Shown: positions 26,307-35,665, numbered from the stretch's first letter. The stretch: DNA of 49,775 nucleotides from Melioribacter roseus (GCA_020726285.1 DYSW01000010.1:1-49775), one strand, 5' to 3'. Notes: generated from the letters alone by a model not told the origin. Translations and numbers: made by a program.

Positions 26307-27665
26307 ATGAAAACCAAAATATTCGCATTTTTCATTTACTCCATAAATGTATTTTTTGCTCAAACTAACACTTTTGACTTTGATTTCGATCTTGCAGATT
26401 TCCGGTTTGACAATTCCTCCAAAAGAGTTGAAATCTATTACTCTATTTCAAGTAAAAATTTCACTAAATCGTTCACACAAGATAAAAGCTTCTTTCTACC
26501 ACGGATTGATTTAAATATTTACAAAGCAGAAAGTGATTCGTTAATCTTTTCTCAACCATATGTAATTAGATATGAAATTGATAAGGAAGTAGATAGTTAT
26601 TTTCTTGGATTACTGAATTTTAGAGCTGGCAATGGCAAGTATGTTCTTAAATTAATTTTATCAGATTATTTAGATAGTACAAAAACCAAGGAGATTAATA
26701 AACAATTTGAAATAAAATGTATCTCGGAAAATCCTTCCCTCAGTGGAATAATTCTAGCGAGCCAAATTGGTGAGCCTTCGGAAAACGATATGTTTACTAG
26801 AAACGGAATGTCAATTATTCCAAACGCTCGAAATATAATTTATGAAAAAATGCCAGTTGGTTTTTATTATACTGAACTCTATAATCTACAAAAATATGCA
26901 GATACATTAAGATTTACTTCGCGAATTAAAAATCCTTATGATGTCGAAATCTTTCATAAAGATAACTTTATTTCAACAAAAGAAGAAGCAATTGTTCAAG
27001 TTGGAAGTTTTAAGCTTAAAGATTTAGTTTCGGGAAAATATAGACTTTATCTTGAACTTTATGATAACAATAATTCCTTATTAACAAGAAAAACTAAAGA
27101 TTTCTTTTATGCTAGTTCTGTTACTTCTGATTCCACACTAAATCTTAACAATCTTTACTTAAAACAAGATTATGTTACTTCAGAATTTGCAATAATGTCC
27201 GAAGGTGAATGCGATGAAATATTTAGAATATCTCGCTATTTAGCTTCGCCGAATGAAGAGAAAATTTATCCCAAACTAACTAATCTTATTCAAAAAAGGG
27301 AATGGCTTTTTCTATTTTGGCGACAAAGAGATAAGAATTATGATACTCCCGAAAACGAATTTCTGGCTGAATATAAGGAAAGAGCAGAATTTGTGGATTC
27401 AAAATATCGCGAATATCTAACACAAGGAACTGAAACAGACCGAGGAAGAGTATATTTAGTTTATGGAAAACCTACTAAAATAGAAATGGTTCAAAACGAT
27501 TATTATAACAAACCTTATCACACTTGGGAATATGATAGCCTTGAAGGTGGAGTTTATTTCATTTTTGGGGATATTAATAGTTTAGGTCAATATCAACTTT
27601 TACATAGTACAAAACAAGGTGAAAAACACGATTCAAATTGGACTGATAGGCTGAAAATTAGATGA
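26307..27665 (+). CDS. GWxTD domain-containing protein (first of a pair)
   Basis: A 452-aa exported protein with an N-terminal signal peptide (FAFFIYSINVFFA) and a beta-rich middle. The C-terminal GWxTD domain occupies about residues 300-440. The signature region reads GTETDRGRVYLVYGKP, so Trp is replaced by Thr while the T-D and the RGRVYL.YG core are kept. The FWRQRDKNYDTPENEF segment before it and WEYDSLEGGVYFIF after it are also family features. GWxTD proteins are common in Ignavibacteria, Acidobacteria and allied groups, with no assigned biochemical role. AGAGG lies eight bases before the ATG. It overlaps its paralogue by four bases (ATGA), so the two are translated as a coupled pair. 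Confidence 0.85.
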   Translation: MKTKIFAFFIYSINVFFAQTNTFDFDFDLADFRFDNSSKRVEIYYSISSKNFTKSFTQDKSFFLPRIDLNIYKAESDSLIFSQPYVIRYEIDKEVDSYFLGLLNFRAGNGKYVLKLILSDYLDSTKTKEINKQFEIKCISENPSLSGIILASQIGEPSENDMFTRNGMSIIPNARNIIYEKMPVGFYYTELYNLQKYADTLRFTSRIKNPYDVEIFHKDNFISTKEEAIVQVGSFKLKDLVSGKYRLYLELYDNNNSLLTRKTKDFFYASSVTSDSTLNLNNLYLKQDYVTSEFAIMSEGECDEIFRISRYLASPNEEKIYPKLTNLIQKREWLFLFWRQRDKNYDTPENEFLAEYKERAEFVDSKYREYLTQGTETDRGRVYLVYGKPTKIEMVQNDYYNKPYHTWEYDSLEGGVYFIFGDINSLGQYQLLHSTKQGEKHDSNWTDRLKIR

Positions 27666-28996
27666 AAATGTTAAAAATATTCTTTTTCTTTTTAATTTTT
27701 GTTTCATTCAATTATTCTCAAAATAAAATTGAATTTTCAATTGATTATTCACGTTTTCAGTTTAATAGCGATACAAATTATGTTGAAATCTATTATAGAA
27801 TTAATAAAAATACTCTAGAAAGGAATTTAGCCGATAGCACCAAAAAAGCTACTCTTCATTTTACACTTGTAGATTCTACTGGAACAAAAAACTATATTAA
27901 AACATTTTATATTCAAACAAAAAGTGATTCTGATTTCACCAAAAATGATTTGGTTGGCCAATTTCCGATTCTTCTCGGAAAAGAAATTCGTTCATTAAAT
28001 ATTGTTATAAAAGACGAAAATTCAAATAATACTGCGGAAATATCTGAAAAAATTGAATTTATGCCTTTTCATGAACATATTTTCTCTTTGAGTGATATTC
28101 AACTTGCACGGAATATTGAAAAATCTGAAGAAATCAAAAATATATTTTATAAAAACACCTATAAAATACTTCCAAATACTGACAATATCTTTACTTCTGT
28201 TCAACCTGTGTTATTCTACTACTTCGAGATTTACAATTCAAATCAGATTAGTGCCAATTCTGGTTGCTTTGGTAGAATACTTGATAACGATAGAAAAGAA
28301 ATCATGAAAAAGGAAATCACCTTTGCTCATAAATCGTCACCAATTGTAAAAGTAAATAGCTTTATTCTTAAAAATCTTTCAACAGGAAGTTACTTTTTAG
28401 AAGTAATTATAATTGACACGCTTAACAACTATCAATACAAATCTTATAAAAAGTTTTACTTTGTTTCAGATAAAGAAGAAAACACAATTGTTGTTTTGAA
28501 CAATTACAATGTAAAATTTGCTTCATACAGCGAAGAAGAATGCGATTTGTTTTTCGATAAATTACGTCATTTGTCGTTAAAAAGTGATAAGGAAATGTAT
28601 AGCAAACTGAATTCTGTTGATGGAAAAAGAGAGTTTCTGAGCAAATTATGGCAAAAGCAAGACAATTCTCCTTCTTCAGATGAAAATGAATTTATGAACG
28701 AATATCTACGTAAACTTGATTACGTTGAACAAAAATTCAAAACACAAATGTATGCGGGTTATAAATCTGATATGGGAAGAATCTATTTAACTTATGGAGT
28801 TGCCGACACAATTGACCGCTATCCGAATAATATTTCTGGTAAATCTTACGAAATATGGACTTATAGTTCTATTGAAGGCGGTGTTTATTTTGTTTTCGTT
28901 GATGCACTTGGAATAGACGAATTTCAGTTAACTCATTCTACAAAACGTGGCGAAGTTTACAACCCGAATTGGCAAGAACAAATAAGCAACGATTAA
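27662..28996 (+). CDS. GWxTD domain-containing protein (second of a pair)
   Basis: A 444-aa paralogue of the preceding product, with the same layout: a short signal peptide (IFFFFLIFVSFNYS), a beta-rich N-terminal part starting NKIEFSIDYSRFQF (compare FDFDLADFRF in its neighbour), and a C-terminal GWxTD domain. Here the signature is GYKSDMGRIYLTYG, departing further from the consensus (no Trp, Ser for Thr). WTYSSIEGGVYFVF and HSTKRGEVYNPNW match HSTKQGEKHDSNW in the first copy. The pair probably arose by tandem duplication followed by divergence. It overlaps the upstream gene by four bases and the acyltransferase downstream by one (TAATG). Function unknown. Confidence 0.83.
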   Translation: MKMLKIFFFFLIFVSFNYSQNKIEFSIDYSRFQFNSDTNYVEIYYRINKNTLERNLADSTKKATLHFTLVDSTGTKNYIKTFYIQTKSDSDFTKNDLVGQFPILLGKEIRSLNIVIKDENSNNTAEISEKIEFMPFHEHIFSLSDIQLARNIEKSEEIKNIFYKNTYKILPNTDNIFTSVQPVLFYYFEIYNSNQISANSGCFGRILDNDRKEIMKKEITFAHKSSPIVKVNSFILKNLSTGSYFLEVIIIDTLNNYQYKSYKKFYFVSDKEENTIVVLNNYNVKFASYSEEECDLFFDKLRHLSLKSDKEMYSKLNSVDGKREFLSKLWQKQDNSPSSDENEFMNEYLRKLDYVEQKFKTQMYAGYKSDMGRIYLTYGVADTIDRYPNNISGKSYEIWTYSSIEGGVYFVFVDALGIDEFQLTHSTKRGEVYNPNWQEQISND

Positions 28997-29865
28997 TGAA
29001 AAATTATTTAGAATTTTTAGTTTTTATCGCCTTTTCCTTTGTCGCCAGATTATTTGGTCTGAAAAATATTCACATCTTTGCAAAATTTTTAGCTTTCCTC
29101 TTTTATAGAATAATTCCCATTCGCAAAAAAGTAGTTATTGAAAATCTAAAAATGGCATTCCCGGAAAAATCTGAATCTGAAATATTAAAATTAACAAAAG
29201 CCAACTATTTAAGTTATGCTATCACTTTTTCAGAACTATTAATTCTAAAAACTACTAAAATTGAAGAACTGAAAGCTAAATGTACATCTTCAAATGGAAA
29301 TGAAATTATTGAGGAATTCAAAAAAGGAAACGGGATTTTGCTTGTTTCTGCTCACTTTGGCAATTGGGAATTTGGAGCTTTATGGTTGAATCTATTTTGG
29401 GGAATTGGAATTAGCGTTTTGGCAAAAAAACAAAGAAATCTTCTTCTTTCAAATTGGCTTACTTCTATGCGAAATCGCTTCGGAAATAAAGAAATTTATA
29501 CTGGGGAAAGTTTTTTGAAGATTATTAGAGCTTTAAAAAACAAAGAAATTGTTGGAATTGTTGGCGACCAACGTGGAAGAAAAGATTCAATTAGAATTAA
29601 ATTTTTTGGCAGAGAAACAGCTGTTTTTACTGGTGCGGGTGGAATTGCAGCTAAAATGAATATTCCAATGTTTTTTGGATTTGCAAAGCGAGACGAATTT
29701 GGGAATTACCAAACAACCTTTTACAAAATTACTTGCGACAAACAAGACTTATCTGATGAGGAAAAAACTAAAATTCTTACCCAAAAATATTTTACAAAAT
29801 TGGAAGAAGTGATTAGGGAAAATCCAGAACAATGGTTTTGGATGCATAATATTTGGAAGTATTAA
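28996..29865 (+). CDS. LpxL/HtrB-family lysophospholipid/lipid A acyltransferase
   Basis: A 289-aa membrane-associated acyltransferase that transfers an acyl chain to a lipid A precursor or related acceptor at the inner membrane. It has an N-terminal hydrophobic anchor (LEFLVFIAFSFVARLFG), RKKVVIENLKMAFPEKSE near residue 45 as in LpxL, the catalytic HFGNWEFG (H-x4-E) near residue 118, and GDQRGRKDSIRIKFFG in the substrate-binding region. The C-terminal ENPEQWFWMHNIWKY is also typical. A frame nine codons longer begins at 28969 inside the upstream gene. The ATG at 28996, sharing one base with the upstream stop, is preferred. Coupling to the GWxTD pair suggests an envelope context; the acceptor is not known. 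Confidence 0.88.
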   Translation: MKNYLEFLVFIAFSFVARLFGLKNIHIFAKFLAFLFYRIIPIRKKVVIENLKMAFPEKSESEILKLTKANYLSYAITFSELLILKTTKIEELKAKCTSSNGNEIIEEFKKGNGILLVSAHFGNWEFGALWLNLFWGIGISVLAKKQRNLLLSNWLTSMRNRFGNKEIYTGESFLKIIRALKNKEIVGIVGDQRGRKDSIRIKFFGRETAVFTGAGGIAAKMNIPMFFGFAKRDEFGNYQTTFYKITCDKQDLSDEEKTKILTQKYFTKLEEVIRENPEQWFWMHNIWKY

Positions 29866-29910
29866 TAATCAACTTTTTATTCATAATGAAACTTGTCAAA
29901 TCCCAATTAT

Positions 29911-30333
29911 CTATTTAATTCCTGTAGATAATTCTTCTAAAGTTATCCCTTTTAATGCAGTATCAATTGCATCTTGAAGAATTTGCCACAAACCACGAAC
30001 TTTGCAATTTTTGATGTGAACGCACAAATCGCTAATTGCTCCCAATTTTTCGCACATATTATCTTCATAAAGTTTTCCGCCTAAAATGTGAAGTAAATCT
30101 GCTACAAGAATTTCTCGCGGAGATTTTGTTAAAATGTAGCCACCCAAATGTCCGCGTTCGCTTTTCAAAAATCCACCCATTCTTAAAATACGTAAAATTT
30201 TTGCGACTGTTGGCTCAGATATTTCTTCCTTTTGGCTGATTTCAGGAATCGTAAATGCTTTTTTGTTTTCGTAACCCGAAGCAATTACAATCATACATCT
30301 TAAGCCATATTCTTCTTGCATATTTAATTTCAT
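29911..30333 (-). CDS. Rrf2-family transcriptional regulator
   Basis: A 140-aa Rrf2 protein with an N-terminal winged helix (EEYGLRCMIVIA, TIPEISQKEEISEPTVAKIL (abridged), and wing GHLGGYILTKSP). Three cysteines follow (Cys94, Cys104, Cys110; C-x9-C-x5-C), a plausible [2Fe-2S] ligand set related to the three-Cys arrangement of IscR/SufR. Members of this group sense Fe-S cluster status and repress suf or isc operons. It is the last gene of the suf operon on the minus strand and shares one base with the MIP18-like gene (TAATG). Autoregulation by binding the dyads at the sufB promoter is inferred, not shown. Start could also be the Met at residue 5. Confidence 0.88.
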   Translation of the reverse strand: MKLNMQEEYGLRCMIVIASGYENKKAFTIPEISQKEEISEPTVAKILRILRMGGFLKSERGHLGGYILTKSPREILVADLLHILGGKLYEDNMCEKLGAISDLCVHIKNCKVRGLWQILQDAIDTALKGITLEELSTGIK

Positions 30334-30647
30334 TATAAATAACCTAAAATTAACTTTGCTTCGTCAGTCATCATATCCATATTCCAAGTTGGTTCCCAAA
30401 CCAATTTTAATGAAACTCCTTTCACTTCTGGAATCTGCATAAGTTGTTCTTTTACTTGAATTGGTAAAGATTCTGCAACTGGACAACCAGGAGCCGTTAA
30501 AGTCATTTTTACGAATAGAATTCCTTCTTCGTCCACATTTATTTCATAAATTAATCCTAAATCATAAAGACTTACTGGTATTTCAGGATCGTAAATTGAT
30601 TTTAGTACTTCTATTGCTTTTTGTTCAATTTGCATATTTTCGAACAC
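30333..30647 (-). CDS. MIP18/DUF59 family Fe-S assembly protein (SufT-like)
   Basis: A 104-aa single-domain MIP18 (DUF59) protein. Family relatives (SufT, and the eukaryotic CIA protein MIP18) help mature or transfer Fe-S clusters in the cytoplasm. Visible motifs are SIYDPEIPVSLYDLGLIY near the N-terminus and KMTLTAPGCPVAESLP with the conserved Cys, then LVWEPTWNMDMM near the C-terminus. It lies one base downstream of sufS and overlaps the Rrf2 gene by one, so it is part of the suf operon. No SufE or SufU is found in the cluster, so it occupies the slot where a sulfur acceptor is often encoded, but the fold is different and it should not be read as a SufE replacement. Confidence 0.88.
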   Translation of the reverse strand: MFENMQIEQKAIEVLKSIYDPEIPVSLYDLGLIYEINVDEEGILFVKMTLTAPGCPVAESLPIQVKEQLMQIPEVKGVSLKLVWEPTWNMDMMTDEAKLILGYL

Positions 30648-30648
30648 G

Positions 30649-31866
30649 TTATCCTCGTAATAATCCGATGTTTGTTTTTAGTTTTTCGATAAAATAATCA
30701 ATTTCTTGCGTTGTATTATAAAATGAAAGAGATACACGCAAAGTTCCAGGAATATCAAAATGTTGCATAATTGTTTGTGTACAATGATTTCCCGTTCTGA
30801 CTGCAATACCTTGCGAATCGAGCAAAGTTCCCAAATCGTAATGATGAATTCCCTTTATATTGAATGAAAAAACGGGCAATTTTTCTAATGAATTTCCATA
30901 AATCACAATATCTTCAATTTCTAATAATCTGTTTTGTACATATTTTGTCAGATTATCTTCATATTCAATAAGTTGTGAAAATTGATTTCCTTCAAGATAT
31001 TTTATTGCTTCTGCAAGTGCAATTGCTCCAGAAATATTAGGAGTTCCTGCTTCAAATTTGTATGGTAGCGAATTAAAAGTAGTTTTTTCAAACGTAACTT
31101 TGTCAATCATTTCGCCGCCTCCGTGATAAGGTTGCATTTGATTTAGAATTTCTTCTTTTCCGTATAAAATTCCAATTCCAGTTGGAGCGTAGATTTTATG
31201 CCCGGAAAAAACAAAAAAATCGGAATCAAGCTTTTGCATATCAACATTTTGATGTGGAACAATTTGAGCTCCATCAACCAAAGTTAGAATGTTGTGTTTT
31301 TTTGCAATTTGAATAATTTTTTCGATTGGATTGATAATTCCAAATGTGTTTGAAGCATTTGTTACAGCAATTAATTTTGTCTTCTCTGAAATTAGTGTTT
31401 CAAGTTTTTCAATTTGTAAAATTCCATTTTCATCAAAAGGAAGAACTTTTATCCTCAGATTTTTGCAACAAATCTGCCAAGGAACAATGTTTGCGTGATG
31501 TTCCATTTCTGAAATTATTATTTCATCATTTTCTTGTAAAATTCCCGAAAAAGAAAGCGAAGTTGCTACCAAATTTATCGATTCAGTTGTTCCCCGTGTG
31601 AAAATTATTTGAGATGAATTTTTTGAATTTATGAATTTCCGAATAACTTCACGCGAATTTTCATAACAATCAGTTGCAATTGTACTCAGCTTATAAACTC
31701 CACGATGAACATTTGCATTTTCTTCGCTGTAATATTTTACAATTCTTTCAATTACGGTATTTGGTTTTTGAGTTGTTGCGGCATTATCAAAATAAACCAA
31801 AGGTTTGTTGTTGAATTTTTGGGAGAGAATCGGAAAATCTCTTCGTAATTCGGAAATGTTTTTCAT
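30649..31866 (-). CDS. sufS: cysteine desulfurase, SufS type
   Basis: PLP-dependent cysteine desulfurase (405 aa) that takes sulfur from cysteine for Fe-S cluster assembly on SufBCD. The N-terminus YFDNAATTQKP is typical of group II enzymes. The PLP lysine is in FSGHKIYAPTGIG, and the persulfide-forming cysteine in RTGNHCTQTIM. No long deletions are seen. Its first four bases overlap the end of sufD, giving tight coupling. Its usual partner SufE/SufU is absent nearby and may be encoded elsewhere. Confidence 0.95.
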   Translation of the reverse strand: MKNISELRRDFPILSQKFNNKPLVYFDNAATTQKPNTVIERIVKYYSEENANVHRGVYKLSTIATDCYENSREVIRKFINSKNSSQIIFTRGTTESINLVATSLSFSGILQENDEIIISEMEHHANIVPWQICCKNLRIKVLPFDENGILQIEKLETLISEKTKLIAVTNASNTFGIINPIEKIIQIAKKHNILTLVDGAQIVPHQNVDMQKLDSDFFVFSGHKIYAPTGIGILYGKEEILNQMQPYHGGGEMIDKVTFEKTTFNSLPYKFEAGTPNISGAIALAEAIKYLEGNQFSQLIEYEDNLTKYVQNRLLEIEDIVIYGNSLEKLPVFSFNIKGIHHYDLGTLLDSQGIAVRTGNHCTQTIMQHFDIPGTLRVSLSFYNTTQEIDYFIEKLKTNIGLLRG

Positions 31867-33194
31867 AAAATTTCTCTTTGGTTTAGTGAAACAAACACTT
31901 TGTGGTTTATTTGTTCACGCAATTCTGGAATTTTTATTGCATCAATAACTTCAGCCAAAAATGCTCGAATCAACATCGATTGTGCAATTTCTTTAGGAAT
32001 TCCGCGAGAAATAATATAGAAAAGTGATTCTTTGTTCAGTTGACCAACAGTTGCACCGTGCGTGCAGCGAACGTCATCAGCGTAAATTTCCAATTGCGGT
32101 TTTGTGTCAATTCTCGCATTATCTGAAAGTAAAATTGTTTTGTTTGATTGATAAGCATTTGTTTTTTGCGAGTCTTTTTCAACTAAAATTTTTCCGCTAA
32201 AAACCGCTTTGGAATTGTCCGTTAAAATTCCTTTATAAACTTCGTTGCTAAAACAATTTGGCTTTGCGTGATTGATAAATGTGTGATTATCAACGTGTTC
32301 ATTTTGTTTTTCGGTGTAAAGTCCATAAAAATGTGCTTCGATATGTTCGCCGTTTAGTTTTGCATTCAAGTTGTTTCTAACAAAGTTTGCGGAAAGTGAA
32401 AAAGAAAAATGATTGAAAAGAGAATTATCTTCAAGCACAATTTCAGTTGTTCCAATTTTGTTTATATGAGATTCTTCGGTGTCGTAAATTTCAATTTTTG
32501 ATGATTTTCCACCGAATATTTCTGTAAAGTAATTATGGAAATTAGTTTGAGAATTATCCAAAACCGACTGAAATACTACTTTCGCTTCAGCGTTTTCTTC
32601 GACAATAATTAAATTATGTGTTGAAACAAGAAGATTTTGAGTTTCATTTCCAATTAAATTTATTACTTCAATTGGTTTTTCCAAAACTACATTTTTTGGA
32701 ACGAAAAGGAAAAATCCATCAACTGCAAAAAGATTATTCAATAATTCGAAAGTTGATTTTTCGTCCTTCGATTTATTGAAATATTTTGCAAACAATTCGG
32801 GTTTTTCTTTTGAAATTATGTTCAGACTTCCAAAAACAACTTTTTCATTCAAATTTGAAATTGATGAAAGATTTTCGTTGAAAAATCCATTTTGGAACAC
32901 AAGTTTTATGCTTTCAGTATTTTTTAGAGAATTTTGAAATAGATTTTCTGAAATAGATTTGCTTGCAAAATCTTCAAATGTTGCTGGTTTTAAGTCAGAT
33001 TTAAGGAAATTTGAGATATTTGTAAAACGCCATTCTTCATCTTTTGTTGTTGGAAATTTTGATTCAGCGAAACGATTTATAGAATTTTCTGCAATATCAG
33101 AAAGAAAATCAACCGAATTCCCGTTCTTAGAATTCTTCCAATCTGCAAATTTTACTATATAATCTTGATTAATATGATATTCTTTTGTCATCAT
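31863..33194 (-). CDS. sufD: Fe-S cluster assembly protein SufD
   Basis: SufD (443 aa), the non-cluster-bearing partner of SufB in the SufBC2D scaffold. The N-terminal helical part is poorly conserved, with the TTKDEEWRFTNIS segment usual in SufD. The C-terminal beta-helix has VDNHTFINHAKPNCFSNEVYKGIL (abridged), AVFSGKILVEKDSQKTNAYQ and LEIYADDVRCTHGATVGQLN (abridged), the last two being clear SufB/SufD family marks. The gene overlaps sufS by four bases and starts eight bases after the sufC stop. Either of the two initial Met codons could be used. Confidence 0.94.
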   Translation of the reverse strand: MMTKEYHINQDYIVKFADWKNSKNGNSVDFLSDIAENSINRFAESKFPTTKDEEWRFTNISNFLKSDLKPATFEDFASKSISENLFQNSLKNTESIKLVFQNGFFNENLSSISNLNEKVVFGSLNIISKEKPELFAKYFNKSKDEKSTFELLNNLFAVDGFFLFVPKNVVLEKPIEVINLIGNETQNLLVSTHNLIIVEENAEAKVVFQSVLDNSQTNFHNYFTEIFGGKSSKIEIYDTEESHINKIGTTEIVLEDNSLFNHFSFSLSANFVRNNLNAKLNGEHIEAHFYGLYTEKQNEHVDNHTFINHAKPNCFSNEVYKGILTDNSKAVFSGKILVEKDSQKTNAYQSNKTILLSDNARIDTKPQLEIYADDVRCTHGATVGQLNKESLFYIISRGIPKEIAQSMLIRAFLAEVIDAIKIPELREQINHKVFVSLNQREIL

Positions 33195-33202
33195 AACCTC
33201 AA

Positions 33203-33961
33203 CTATTCCTCATCTTCTGCAAATTCTTTAACCCAATCGTAACCTTTTGCCTCAAGTTCCAAAGCAAGTTCTTTACCACCAGATTTAATAATTCTTCCTT
33301 TGTGAAGAACGTGAACAAAATCGGGAACAATATAATCCAACAATCGCTGATAATGTGTAATCAAAATTGTTGCATTTTCTTGCGATTTGAAAGCATTTAC
33401 GCCTTTCGAAACAATTTTCATAGCGTCAATATCCAAACCAGAATCGGTTTCATCAAGAATTGCCAATTTTGGATTTAGCATCAAAAGTTGCAAGATTTCA
33501 TTTCGTTTCTTTTCTCCACCAGAAAAACCTTCGTTTACTGAACGCCTAATTAAAGAATTATCCATTTCAAGAATTTCAGCTTTTTCTTTCATTCGCGAAA
33601 TAAATTCTTTTGGCGACATTTCTTCTTGCTGTCTGTACTTGCGAATTTCGTCAATCGCAGTTTTTAGAAAAGTTGAATTTGTGATCCCAGGTATTTCAAT
33701 TGGATATTGAAACGCAAGGAAAACTCCTTCTCTCGCTCTATCTTCGGGCGACATTTCGATTAGATTTTTTCCGCAAAAATCAACTTTGCCAGCAATAATT
33801 TCATAATTTGGATTTCCAGCAAGAACGTTTGCAAGTGTACTCTTTCCCGAACCATTTGGTCCCATAATTGCGTGAACTTCTCCTGGGTTTACAACTAAAT
33901 TTAAACCTTTTAGAATATCTTTATCTTCAACTTTTGCTTTAAGATTTTTTATACTTAACAT
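33203..33961 (-). CDS. sufC: Fe-S cluster assembly ATPase SufC
   Basis: ABC-type ATPase (252 aa) that drives conformational change of the SufBCD scaffold. Walker A is GPNGSGKST (residues 34-42), Q-loop in FLAFQYP, ABC signature in FSGGEKKRNEIL, and Walker B LAILDETDSGLD, where SufC shows its usual DET. No membrane component is fused. It lies 8 bases before sufD, with an 89-base gap after sufB, long enough for a processing site but without an obvious hairpin. Confidence 0.97.
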   Translation of the reverse strand: MLSIKNLKAKVEDKDILKGLNLVVNPGEVHAIMGPNGSGKSTLANVLAGNPNYEIIAGKVDFCGKNLIEMSPEDRAREGVFLAFQYPIEIPGITNSTFLKTAIDEIRKYRQQEEMSPKEFISRMKEKAEILEMDNSLIRRSVNEGFSGGEKKRNEILQLLMLNPKLAILDETDSGLDIDAMKIVSKGVNAFKSQENATILITHYQRLLDYIVPDFVHVLHKGRIIKSGGKELALELEAKGYDWVKEFAEDEE

Positions 33962-34050
33962 TTTATATCCTTATTCATTTGTATTTTTTAATTGGGAAAT
34001 ATTAATTACTGCTTAACCCAGTAAATCGGGGAAAGTTCATAATCAAAAAT

Positions 34051-35493
34051 TTACCCGACGCTTCCTTCAAGCGAAATTTCTAATAATTTTTGTGCCTCTA
34101 CAGCAAATTCCATAGGAAGAACTCGAAAAACTTCTTTGCAAAATCCGTTTACAATCATATTAACGGCATCTTCAGTTGAAAGTCCGCGTTGATTTAAGTA
34201 GAAAATTTGGTCTTCGCTAACTTTTGAAGTTGTGGCTTCGTGTTCAACTGTTGCGGAATTATTGTCAACTTCGATATATGGAAAAGTGTGAGCTCCACAT
34301 TTATCTCCCATTAACATTGAATCACATTGAGAAAAATTGCGAGCGCCTTCTGCAGATTTTGCAACTTTCACTAATCCACGATAAGAATTGTCGCTGAATC
34401 CAGCGGAAATTCCTTTCGAAACAATTGTACTTCGTGTGTTTTTTCCGATGTGAACCATTTTACTCCCAGTATCAGCTTGTTGATAATTATTTGTAACGGC
34501 AATTGAGTAAAATTCACCAATTGAATTATCTCCTTTCAGAATGCAGCTTGGATATTTCCAAGTTACAGCCGAACCAGTTTCAACTTGTGTCCACGAAATT
34601 TTGGAATTTGTATGGGCAATTCCGCGTTTTGTAACGAAATTAAAAATTCCACCTTCTCCTTCTTTGTCACCAGGATACCAATTTTGCACAGTAGAATATT
34701 TTATTTCTGCAAAATCTTCAGCAATTAGTTCAACAACCGCAGCGTGAAGTTGATTTTCATCTCGTTGCGGAGCAGTACAACCTTCAAGATAACTAACATA
34801 CGAACTTTCATCAGCAACAATCAAAGTTCGCTCAAATTGTCCTGTTTCCATTGCATTTATTCTGAAATAAGTTGATAATTCCATCGGACAGCGAACTCCT
34901 TTTGGAATGTAAACAAAAGAACCATCGCTAAATACTGCGGAATTAAGAGCCGCATAATAATTATCGGTATATGGAACAACCGAACCGAGATATTTTTTTA
35001 CTAATTCTGGGTGATTTCTAATTGCTTCGGAAATTGAACCGAAAATTATTCCTTTTTCGTTCAATGTTTCTTTAAACGTAGTTGCAACCGAAACGGAATC
35101 AAAAACTACGTCAACAGCAACATTTGAAAGAAGTTTCTGTTCTTCAAGAGGAATTCCTAATTTTTCGAATGTTTTAAGTAATTCTGGATCAACTTCATCT
35201 AAACTATCTAATTTTGGTTTGTTTTTCGGTGCGGCGTAATAACGAATATCTTGAAAATCAACCTGAGAATATTTCACTTTTGGCCACTTTGGTTCTTCTA
35301 ATGTTAGCCAATGTCTGAATGCTTTAAGCCGAAATTCTAACACCCATTCTGGTTCACTTTTAATTTCTGAAAGTTTACGAATAATATCTTCATTCAATCC
35401 TTTTTCAAATTCTACTTGCTCAATTTCAGTTACAAATCCCCATTTATAATCAGAATTTGTAACGTCATTCAGCAATTTTTCATTTTCTGTCAT
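34051..35493 (-). CDS. sufB: Fe-S cluster assembly protein SufB
   Basis: SufB (480 aa), the scaffold subunit on which Fe-S clusters are built with SufC and SufD. Family marks include [21 protein letters not shown] (abridged), [46 protein letters not shown], and the C-terminal [19 protein letters not shown] (abridged) with [11 protein letters not shown]. First gene of the operon; a promoter with good spacing ends about 29 bases upstream of the ATG, and AAGGAAA precedes the start. Confidence 0.97.
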   Translation of the reverse strand: MTENEKLLNDVTNSDYKWGFVTEIEQVEFEKGLNEDIIRKLSEIKSEPEWVLEFRLKAFRHWLTLEEPKWPKVKYSQVDFQDIRYYAAPKNKPKLDSLDEVDPELLKTFEKLGIPLEEQKLLSNVAVDVVFDSVSVATTFKETLNEKGIIFGSISEAIRNHPELVKKYLGSVVPYTDNYYAALNSAVFSDGSFVYIPKGVRCPMELSTYFRINAMETGQFERTLIVADESSYVSYLEGCTAPQRDENQLHAAVVELIAEDFAEIKYSTVQNWYPGDKEGEGGIFNFVTKRGIAHTNSKISWTQVETGSAVTWKYPSCILKGDNSIGEFYSIAVTNNYQQADTGSKMVHIGKNTRSTIVSKGISAGFSDNSYRGLVKVAKSAEGARNFSQCDSMLMGDKCGAHTFPYIEVDNNSATVEHEATTSKVSEDQIFYLNQRGLSTEDAVNMIVNGFCKEVFRVLPMEFAVEAQKLLEISLEGSVG

Positions 35494-35527
35494 TTAAAAA
35501 TTTTCCTTTCTTTTCAAATTGTATAAA

Positions 35528-35558
35528 CAAAATTATCTATTCTTGAAAAAAATGTCAA
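35528..35558 (-). promoter_or_regulatory. suf operon promoter, Bacteroidota type
   Basis: Read on the minus strand: TTGACA, then TAATTTTG (fits TAnnTTTG), with 20 bases between TTG and TAATTTTG. The expected start of transcription is about 30 bases before sufB. The spacing and both boxes match the Bacteroidota primary sigma-factor consensus. Position and fit are read from sequence; activity is inferred. Confidence 0.65.
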
Positions 35559-35570
35559 GATTAAACTTGA
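35541..35570. promoter_or_regulatory. alternating TCTTGA / TCAAGA / CTTGA half-sites at the suf promoter
   Basis: TCTTGA (35541-35546), TCAAGA (35555-35560) and CTTGA (35566-35570) make two overlapping dyads sharing the central element, spanning the -33 box. They could be an Rrf2 operator for the regulator at the end of the operon. This is an inference; AT-rich sequence raises the chance of coincidence. Confidence 0.4.
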
Positions 35571-35665
35571 TTATTTTTGAAAGATTATAAAACTACTTCA
35601 AAATTGCTGAAATATGCTTTTTTGTTATATTTAAATTGTTATGTCAATAATTTTGGTGAATAAAA

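Noticed and set aside
29866-29910. Convergent gap between the acyltransferase and Rrf2 genes checked for a terminator
   Set aside because: No stem of useful length is visible.
30036-30239. Plus-strand frame opposite the Rrf2 gene
   Set aside because: Antisense shadow of a well-supported gene; no family features.
35622-35655. TTTG ... TAATTTTG as a promoter of the LOG gene
   Set aside because: Spacing is 23 bases and the implied transcript start is only a few bases before the ATG at 35666; it would work only if translation starts at 35708.
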